This document shows positions 33,295 to 39,069 of a stretch of DNA of 39,069 nucleotides, in pieces (positions within the stretch are counted from its first letter, which is position 1; every line of letters starts with the position of its first letter). The DNA comes from Vibrio tasmaniensis 1F-187 (lineage in GTDB: Bacteria > Pseudomonadota > Gammaproteobacteria > Enterobacterales > Vibrionaceae): the NCBI RefSeq assembly GCF_000272405.2, contig NZ_AJZM02000408.1:1-39069 (forward strand), read 5' to 3'. The position numbers and the translations under genes were made by a program. The notes under the pieces were generated by a model. That model had not been told where the DNA came from and made no database searches. It worked only from the letters and a program-made list of their open reading frames with translations.

Positions 33295-33564
33295 ATGAAC
33301 ATGCGCGCTCTCATCGGTCTTATTGCTACCTTCATTGGCTTGTTTGCGATGGTTTATCTTATTGCTGGTGGTACTCAGTTTCCTATCTATCAGTGGCCGC
33401 AAGAAGCGTATCTCGGTTTGGTGTTTAGCGTAGTATGGGGCACTGGCGTCGCAGCATCGGTGGCTTATGTCTTTTCAGCTTTGGTGTTTGTGACTGTCGC
33501 CGTGGTTTGTTATGCGGTCGGTTATAAAATCGGTGGGCTCTTTTCTTCAAATTCTGACGTCTAA
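33295..33564 (+). CDS. Small membrane protein, unknown
   Basis: Hydrophobic protein of 89 residues with two or three membrane helices: about 4-25 (ALIGLIATFIGLFAMVYLIAG), about 40-60 and about 62-82 (SALVFVTVAVVCYAVGYKIGG). I recognise no family. AAGGG lies before the ATG, and a second in-frame ATG is two codons later. It stands 45 bases before the methyltransferase gene on the same strand, so the two may be cotranscribed. The array of 20-bp repeats lies directly in front of it, suggesting its promoter is the regulated one. Confidence 0.75.
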   Translation: MNMRALIGLIATFIGLFAMVYLIAGGTQFPIYQWPQEAYLGLVFSVVWGTGVAASVAYVFSALVFVTVAVVCYAVGYKIGGLFSSNSDV

Positions 33565-33609
33565 GTTTATTGAGGCGTACTTATGTTCATTGAAGTGAGA
33601 TTTGTTTGA

Positions 33610-34221
33610 ATGCACTGGCTCGATCGTTGGAAAGTGTATCGCTATCATCGCAAACAGGCTAACCGCTCGAATGGCGACAAGGCTAAAGCTTTAGGGTGGA
33701 CCAGCGAAGAGAGCCAATTGTGTCGCTTTGAAGTGATTGCTCGTTCGGCTGATTTCGAAAAGAAGAGTATTTTAGATTTAGGTTGTGGCTATGGCGAGCT
33801 GTTTGAGCTGCTCGACAGCATCTATCGCATTCAATCTTATACGGGCGTTGACCAACACGCAGGCTTTTTAAAGAAGGCGAAGCAGAGTTATACAGAAGAT
33901 CGTTGTCGGTTTTTGTCGGGTGATATGAGCCAAATGAGCCTTGAGGTACACGATGTAGTTATCGCCAGTGGCTCATTGAATTACATCTCTCGCGACTCGG
34001 ATTATCTGACTAACATGATTACTCGCATGTTTGGACTAGCGAATCAGACGGTGATTTTTAATCTGCTCAATTCAAGCCAATATCCTTCACGCAATACCTT
34101 GATGAGTTATCACCCTCAAGGCGTATATCGATTTTGTAAAACACTCTGTGACGATGTCTCCTTGATAGAAGGATACGCAGAAGGGGATTTCACGATAGTG
34201 ATGAACAAAGTCGTACCCTGA
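33610..34221 (+). CDS. Class I SAM-dependent methyltransferase
   Basis: Protein of 203 residues with a Rossmann methyltransferase fold. Motif I is SILDLGCGYGELFELLD (about 53-69) with D56 and the G-rich loop. An acidic end of strand 2 (YTGVDQHAGFLKKA, about 79-92) would bind the ribose, then DVVIASGSLNYI forms motif IV. The N-terminal 50 residues are basic. The substrate is unknown; no tRNA, quinone or protein-methyltransferase signature stands out. It follows the small membrane protein gene and ends at a bidirectional terminator. Confidence 0.85.
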   Translation: MHWLDRWKVYRYHRKQANRSNGDKAKALGWTSEESQLCRFEVIARSADFEKKSILDLGCGYGELFELLDSIYRIQSYTGVDQHAGFLKKAKQSYTEDRCRFLSGDMSQMSLEVHDVVIASGSLNYISRDSDYLTNMITRMFGLANQTVIFNLLNSSQYPSRNTLMSYHPQGVYRFCKTLCDDVSLIEGYAEGDFTIVMNKVVP

Positions 34222-34253
34222 GTCTGAATGAAGTGTTGGTGTGGTAAGAGTTA

Positions 34254-34289
34254 AAAAAGCCGCAGACCTTGAGAGGTTTGCGGCTTTTT
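34254..34289. terminator. Bidirectional terminator between methyltransferase and secreted-protein genes
   Basis: AAAAAGCCGCAGACC and GGTTTGCGGCTTTTT form a 15-bp stem with one G-T pair and a six-base loop, between two convergent genes. Confidence 0.92.
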
Positions 34290-34318
34290 GGGTTCTAAAA
34301 TCAACTTAAGTATTACTG

Positions 34319-35527
34319 CTAGTGCTTCAGCGGTTGATTTTCAACTAGTCCGTAAGGGATGTTAGTAAAGACTTTTGGGTTACCTTCATAAGTCGGTGCT
34401 TCGTTCACTTGCTGCCAATCGAGTAGCATGATAGCGAGTACGTTGCGGTGCTCTCCATACTTGAGATCAAAATCACCGGTGACTGAAGGGATCATACCTT
34501 TTGTCTTATCGATAGATGCCTGGATTGCGAGCCTAGTTTTCTCTACAACCGGGTCATTCTCTAGACCGGCTAATAAGAAAGTCAACCCAACCTCAGCAAT
34601 CACATCCTCTTTAGCTCGTAACAGGATAGTATCGATGTTTTCTCTGAAGTAATCGTAGATCCATTGGTGTTCTTGCTCGCTTACTTGGTGCTGGTAATAC
34701 TCAGAATCTCCAAAGATCACATGTGTCATACCATAGATCTTATTGCCGTATTGCTGGCTTGAAAGCTTCTTGTCGTTATCGTCTGGGTAGGCTTTTTTGA
34801 AGGTATCGACAAATTCATCAACGACATCTTGTTCACCCAATTGGCGTAGCCAGTAAACTTGATTAGCGAGTTGGGCTGCCCACGCTTTCACCATATCTTC
34901 ATTGGTCACGTATCGTGAAAAGTCATAACGACGAATAATCTCACGCAGTTTGACATCGTTCTTGTGTTCTAAACCGTACTCATTGGCACGCGCCATAGAG
35001 CCGAGAAGGTCAACACCAAGATATAGATATTCTGGCATGTGCTTGGTGATGTTGTAGCGTCGAACACTGCGTTCATCGCTATCGCCAACATAGGAAGCAA
35101 CACGCTTTTCTGAGTACAGTACGATTTGTTCCATGGTGTGAACATCATTCGACAAGCGGCTGAGCTTACTTGCGACACGTGCCATGTCACTCCATACCGC
35201 GGCAGAATATTTGTCGTCTAATGTTTGTCGATACATACGCAAACCATAGTGACCCTCTTTGAATGCAGGCAGAGTGTAAAGTTGGCTTTCGTAGGTTGTG
35301 CGAATCAGATCGGCGGATTGTTTAAAAGATTGCTCTTGAGAGTCGAGAACACCAGCTTGTAATTGAATACTTGGTACGCTTGTTGCTTGTATGTTAACAG
35401 GCTCTTGTATAGTAACAGTCTGTTGTGTGTCAAAAGCCGTTAGCGTATCTGAAGTAGCTTGTGCGTGAACCGCAACCGCAACTGAGATTGATAACAATGT
35501 GCACAGAGTTAGCGTTTTTAGCTTCAT
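34319..35527 (-). CDS. Secreted protein of unknown function (possibly DUF3541)
   Basis: Protein of 402 residues with a clear signal peptide (about 1-22, KLKTLTLCTLLSISVAVAVHA, cut before QATSD). The mature part is helical and charged, with many Tyr and Trp, and segments such as YGLRMYRQTLDDKYSAAVWSDMARVASKLSRL (in part) and GDFDLKYGEHRNVLAIMLLDW. I think it belongs to the Vibrio family DUF3541, but I cannot confirm that without a search. It has no membrane helix after the signal, so it is probably periplasmic or secreted. It is a single gene, divergent from a diguanylate cyclase gene across 273 bases. Confidence 0.75.
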   Translation of the reverse strand: MKLKTLTLCTLLSISVAVAVHAQATSDTLTAFDTQQTVTIQEPVNIQATSVPSIQLQAGVLDSQEQSFKQSADLIRTTYESQLYTLPAFKEGHYGLRMYRQTLDDKYSAAVWSDMARVASKLSRLSNDVHTMEQIVLYSEKRVASYVGDSDERSVRRYNITKHMPEYLYLGVDLLGSMARANEYGLEHKNDVKLREIIRRYDFSRYVTNEDMVKAWAAQLANQVYWLRQLGEQDVVDEFVDTFKKAYPDDNDKKLSSQQYGNKIYGMTHVIFGDSEYYQHQVSEQEHQWIYDYFRENIDTILLRAKEDVIAEVGLTFLLAGLENDPVVEKTRLAIQASIDKTKGMIPSVTGDFDLKYGEHRNVLAIMLLDWQQVNEAPTYEGNPKVFTNIPYGLVENQPLKH

Positions 35528-35800
35528 GTTCGTAAGGTACCAAGCTGATTAATTGTGAATATAAAATAACACTCATGAATCTTTCAATGTAAGGTTTTGG
35601 TCAATACATTGTAATCTTTAATGAGATTGATTCGATATTTGGTTCAGTAATCAATGTGTCTAATGGACTTTAAGTGATGAATGACTCAATAATGAAATGA
35701 GCACTAGGCTAAGTGTATGTATTTAAATAGCTTAACGGCATACTTAAAGAGTTAGTCTGATATGAGCAAATTTAAGAACAAAAAGGTTTAGGAGGTCTGA

Positions 35801-37156
35801 ATGCCAAGTGGTTCTAGCAAGCAATGGCCTGCCAAATTATTATCTTTACTGTTTTTTTTAGTGGTAATGAGTGCTATCGAGTTTTTTCACTCTAAAGAGT
35901 TATCCTACCTGAAAGATGAATCCTACTCTGAGGCAAAAAAGCAGCTATCGATCATTCGTTCTCGAATCGAAGCCGCGATCGTGTCAGATATGTATATCCT
36001 CAATAATTTTTCGACCTTAGTGACCATAAACCCTGATGGTGAGGTGAAAAATTGGGACAAGATTGCTGAAAGTATTATTAAAGATGGTTTCCATATTCGT
36101 CTTATTGGGCTAGCCAAAGACGACATTCTAAACTTTGTTTACCCTATGGAAGGCAATGAGCAGATTCTCGGTATTAATTATCGTGATTATCCAGACCAAT
36201 GGGAGTCTGTTGAGATAGCCCGTAATCTTGGCAACACCTTTATTGCTGGTCCTTTTGAGCTGTTTCAAGGTGGCCAAGCTATCATTACGCGCACTCCGAT
36301 CTTTCGAGACCCGCCTTTTAACGAAGACTATTGGGGTGTATCCAGTGCCGTTATTAGTTTAGATGAGCTGTTTGAAGATGTCGGAATTGGGATACTCGAA
36401 AACAAGTATAAACTCGCGATTCGCGGTGCAAACAGTTCGGGTAAAGATGGCGCGGTCTTTTATGGCTCTCAGGACGTATTTGATAATGCTTTTGTGACTG
36501 AACAGGTGAGCTTTCCATACGGTGGTTGGTACCTTGCTCTCTCTGGTAATGAGCATGTGTTGATGGATGTGCAGTGGTATCGAATTCAAGCAGTAAGGTT
36601 GGTGGGTTACACCATAATGTTAGTGCTGGCGTTTGCCTTCTTTACTATTTATCGCCTGTACCGAATTGCAGATAGTCGCTCTATGCATGATGAACTCACC
36701 ATGCTACCTAATCGTCGATACTTTATGTACAGCCTAAAGCAGGCGTTCAAAGTCACCCAAAAGCAGAGAGCAAGAACCTTTGCTGTGGTAAATATCGATC
36801 TTGATGGCTTTAAAGCGATCAATGATACTTTTGGGCATGCGGCTGGCGATCAGGTGCTTATTGAGTGTGCTAATCGCATTAAGAGCGAGTTACGTGGTTC
36901 AGATATCGTTGCGAGAATCGGTGGTGATGAGTTCTTAGTTTTGTTACCACGCATCATTGATGATCAACATGTCTCTTCGATTGTAGCTAAACTTCGAAGA
37001 GCGATATGTAGCACACCTGTTGTTTATGATACGCACTCGATTTATCTTCGAATTAGCGTTGGTTGGGTAATTCATAGCAATAACTACAGTGATGTCGATG
37101 CACTACTCAAAGCAGCTGATGAAAAAATGTACGAACAGAAACGACAAATTTTATAG
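35801..37156 (+). CDS. CHASE-type sensor diguanylate cyclase
   Basis: Inner-membrane c-di-GMP synthase of 451 residues: a membrane helix (about 13-27), a periplasmic sensor that looks like a CHASE domain (about 40-255, with GINYRDYPDQWESVEIARNLGNTFIAGPFEL), a second helix (about 267-287) and a GGDEF domain (about 295-451). The active site GGDEF (374-378) is intact, as is the inhibitory site RGSD (365-368) five residues before it. It should therefore make c-di-GMP with product inhibition. AGGAGGT lies four bases before the ATG, an unusually strong ribosome-binding site. The ligand is unknown. It may oppose the phosphodiesterase at 18.8 kb. Confidence 0.93.
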   Translation: MPSGSSKQWPAKLLSLLFFLVVMSAIEFFHSKELSYLKDESYSEAKKQLSIIRSRIEAAIVSDMYILNNFSTLVTINPDGEVKNWDKIAESIIKDGFHIRLIGLAKDDILNFVYPMEGNEQILGINYRDYPDQWESVEIARNLGNTFIAGPFELFQGGQAIITRTPIFRDPPFNEDYWGVSSAVISLDELFEDVGIGILENKYKLAIRGANSSGKDGAVFYGSQDVFDNAFVTEQVSFPYGGWYLALSGNEHVLMDVQWYRIQAVRLVGYTIMLVLAFAFFTIYRLYRIADSRSMHDELTMLPNRRYFMYSLKQAFKVTQKQRARTFAVVNIDLDGFKAINDTFGHAAGDQVLIECANRIKSELRGSDIVARIGGDEFLVLLPRIIDDQHVSSIVAKLRRAICSTPVVYDTHSIYLRISVGWVIHSNNYSDVDALLKAADEKMYEQKRQIL

Positions 37157-37219
37157 GTTGGATTGGATCTGTTATTAGAATTTAGTTGCTGAATGTGGGG
37201 AAAAGCCTCAGAATACCGC

Positions 37220-37286
37220 GCTTTGCTCTTTATCAATCCTATTGATGAGCGAAAGCTGTAGCAACGACTTCTTTCTGCGCGTTGCT
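37220..37286 (+). promoter_or_regulatory. Hairpin-rich 5' leader of the RhlE helicase gene
   Basis: The first hairpin (37220-37256) pairs GCTTT-GCTC with GAGC-G-AAAGC and has the inner stem ATCAAT-CCT-ATTGAT. The second hairpin pairs AGCAACG (37260-37266) with CGTTGCT (37280-37286). Both stems are perfect apart from a bulge. The first could also terminate the upstream cyclase gene, but no T run follows. Confidence 0.5.
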
Positions 37287-37320
37287 CATACTAAATGTTA
37301 TTCAACTGAGAAAATAATCT

Positions 37321-38892
37321 ATGAGTTTTACCTCCCTTGGCCTTTCTGAACCGATCCTTAAAGCTATTGAAGCACAAGGTTACGATAAGCCATCACCAAT
37401 CCAAGAGAAAGCCGTACCAGCTGTCCTAACGGGCAAAGATGTAATGGCCGCTGCTCAAACAGGTACAGGTAAAACTGCTGGCTTCACGCTACCTATTCTT
37501 GAAATGTTATCAAAAGGCCCTCGCGTACGTCAGAACCAAGTTCGTGCACTAGTGCTAACACCGACCCGTGAACTTGCTGCGCAAGTGAATGGCAGCGTAG
37601 TTAAATACGGTATTAACTTACCGCTTACTTCTACGGTCGTGTTTGGTGGCGTGAAAATTAACCCTCAGATGCAAAAACTTCGTAAAGGCAGTGATGTGTT
37701 GGTGGCAACACCGGGTCGTCTACTTGACCTATACAACCAAAATGCAGTGCGTTTTGATCAGCTAGAGATTCTAGTATTAGATGAAGCTGATCGCATGTTA
37801 GACATGGGTTTCATCCGCGACATCCGTAAGATCTTGGCTTTTCTACCTAAGAAGCGTCAGAACTTACTGTTCTCTGCAACGTTCTCTGATGATATTCGTA
37901 GCTTGGCTAAAGGCTTAGTAAATAACCCAGTTGAAATATCGGTAAGCCCTGCAAACTCAACAGCACCCACTGTTGAACAAAGTATTTATCCAGTAGATAA
38001 AAAGAAAAAAGCGCCAATGCTAGCTAAGCTGATCAAAGATAATGATTGGCGACAAGTGTTGGTGTTCAGCAAAACAAAACATGGTGCAAACAAGCTTGCT
38101 CGTTTCCTTGAAGAGCAAGACATCACTTCTGCTCCTATCCATGGTAACAAGAGCCAAGGCGCGCGTACTAAAGCCTTAGAGAACTTTAAAACCGGTAAGG
38201 TACGAGTACTCGTAGCGACCGATATCGCTGCTCGTGGTATTGATATCCCACAACTTCCTCAAGTGGTTAACTTCGACCTTCCAAACGTATCAGAAGATTA
38301 CGTTCACCGTATTGGTCGTACTGGCCGTGCTGGTGAAGTTGGTAAAGCAATTTCATTGGTTTGTGCAGATGAAGTGGGTGAGCTATTCGGTATTGAACGC
38401 CTTATTCAACAAGTACTGGAGCGTCGTGAACTGGAAGGTTTTGCACCCGTAAACAAATTACCAGAATCTCGCTTGGATTCGCGTCCGATTAAGCCTAAGA
38501 AACCGAAAAAGACACGCGAACACTCGGATGGCCAACGTTCTGGTGAGAATGCTCGCGGCCATAAGCCAGCAGGCAAGAACAAGCGTCATGTAGCAGGTAA
38601 TGGATCTGCTCCAAAGCGTAAGCCTAACTCAGGCAACAAAGCTTCAGACAGCAACTCTTCAGCTGCTGGTGATGATAAGTCTTTAAGAAATAATGGCAGC
38701 AACTATAAGCGCGGTAACAAGCCTTCTACGAATAGTTCTGGCAAGCCAGGTGGTGCAGGTAAACCTAAAAAGTCTGGTTTCGGAGGAAGTAATGGTTCGA
38801 GCAAACCGTCTAACAAGTCAGCAGGTAACAAGCCTACAGGTAACAAACCTTCACCATCTAGAAGCCGTTCTAAGCCTGCATCTCAGAAATAG
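37321..38892 (+). CDS. rhlE: DEAD-box RNA helicase, RhlE type
   Basis: ATP-dependent RNA helicase of 523 residues. The N-terminal two-domain core (about 1-375) carries the Q motif ([13 protein letters not shown]), motif [25 protein letters not shown] ([12 protein letters not shown]), SAT and [10 protein letters not shown]. The order and [19 protein letters not shown] opening match RhlE. The last 145 residues or so are low-complexity and rich in Lys, Gly, Ser, Asn and Pro ([10 protein letters not shown], then [10 protein letters not shown] repeats), typical of RNA-binding tails of vibrio RhlE proteins. A leader with two hairpins precedes it and a terminator follows. SrmB and DeaD are less likely. 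Confidence 0.92.
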   Translation: MSFTSLGLSEPILKAIEAQGYDKPSPIQEKAVPAVLTGKDVMAAAQTGTGKTAGFTLPILEMLSKGPRVRQNQVRALVLTPTRELAAQVNGSVVKYGINLPLTSTVVFGGVKINPQMQKLRKGSDVLVATPGRLLDLYNQNAVRFDQLEILVLDEADRMLDMGFIRDIRKILAFLPKKRQNLLFSATFSDDIRSLAKGLVNNPVEISVSPANSTAPTVEQSIYPVDKKKKAPMLAKLIKDNDWRQVLVFSKTKHGANKLARFLEEQDITSAPIHGNKSQGARTKALENFKTGKVRVLVATDIAARGIDIPQLPQVVNFDLPNVSEDYVHRIGRTGRAGEVGKAISLVCADEVGELFGIERLIQQVLERRELEGFAPVNKLPESRLDSRPIKPKKPKKTREHSDGQRSGENARGHKPAGKNKRHVAGNGSAPKRKPNSGNKASDSNSSAAGDDKSLRNNGSNYKRGNKPSTNSSGKPGGAGKPKKSGFGGSNGSSKPSNKSAGNKPTGNKPSPSRSRSKPASQK

Positions 38893-39006
38893 TAGCTCTT
38901 TGGTAGACAGAACGTTGAGCATAGCTTTGCAAAGATTATGTAACGAGATCGCTTCGTAGGAGGGTTCTCGTTCATTGACGACTTCCTGCTATCGAACTCG
39001 AACAAG

Positions 39007-39040
39007 CGCGAATATTGAATTTCAATGTTCGCGTTTTTTT
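39007..39040 (+). terminator. Intrinsic terminator of rhlE
   Basis: CGCGAATATTGAA pairs with TTCAATGTTCGCG (one G-T pair) around a very small loop, followed by seven T bases. Confidence 0.92.
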
Positions 39041-39069
39041 ATGGGTGTAATTAGGGCGTGTTGACCTTT

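Noticed and set aside
38693..38959. 88-codon plus-strand ORF at the end of rhlE
   Set aside because: It is a shifted frame of the low-complexity rhlE tail, without its own ribosome-binding site.
1..39069. Mobile elements, prophage, CRISPR and defence genes
   Set aside because: I found no transposase, integrase, spaced direct-repeat array or known defence domain. The phage-like repeats in the 161-residue protein stand alone.

Overview
The window looks like part of a Vibrio genome, probably the smaller chromosome. The main evidence is a complete-looking heme-uptake locus (hutZXW diverging from tonB1-exbB1-exbD1-hutBCD) arranged as in Vibrio cholerae chromosome II. Vibrio-type neighbours agree with this: an OmpU-like porin, a ShyA-like endopeptidase beside a GGDEF/EAL gene, CheV, a dCache chemoreceptor and several Vibrio-style hypotheticals. 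Species is not determined. I saw no rRNA, tRNA, insertion sequence, prophage block or CRISPR array. The gene content is ordinary chromosomal, so the unusual material is mostly between genes.

Layout. 1-7.5 kb: heme import and degradation. The two arms diverge from a promoter region with a Fur-like site at about 4745-4767. TonB1/ExbB1/ExbD1 energise outer-membrane uptake, HutBCD imports heme across the inner membrane, and HutW/HutX/HutZ process it. hutD runs off the left edge. 7.5-12.7 kb: CheV, the parvulin PpiC, a cytoplasmic alpha-amylase with a promoter that looks MalT-dependent, and a dCache chemoreceptor. 13-16.7 kb: a YjiH-type Gate-domain membrane protein, a YoaK-like membrane protein, a GFA zinc protein and an unknown anchored protein. 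16.8-24.7 kb: a stand-alone glycogen-binding domain, a ShyA-like M23 endopeptidase, a c-di-GMP phosphodiesterase with a degenerate GGDEF, a LysR/EmrD-like divergent pair, a small unknown protein, a 44-codon basic ORF and a two-domain thioredoxin-fold/glutaredoxin protein. 24.8-31.1 kb: an EamA exporter, a porin, an AstE/aspartoacylase-family zinc hydrolase, and an ascorbate-family PTS (IIB-IIC-IIA) preceded by an unknown protein with phage-like repeats. 31.1-39 kb: a NupC nucleoside transporter behind a structured leader with a 39-codon ORF, a small membrane protein behind five 20-bp tandem repeats, a methyltransferase, an unknown secreted protein, a CHASE-GGDEF diguanylate cyclase and an RhlE-type helicase with a hairpin-rich leader.

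The best candidates for undescribed biology are: (i) the nupC leader at 31366-31746, which has nested stems touching the ribosome-binding site of a hydrophobic leader peptide and a distant 10-nt sequence exactly complementary to that site; (ii) the 20-bp tandem array at 33160-33259; (iii) the 44-codon ORF at 23775-23909, whose ribosome-binding site lies at the edge of an inverted repeat; and (iv) the PTS with its orphan repeat protein and a 15-bp-arm inverted repeat between them.
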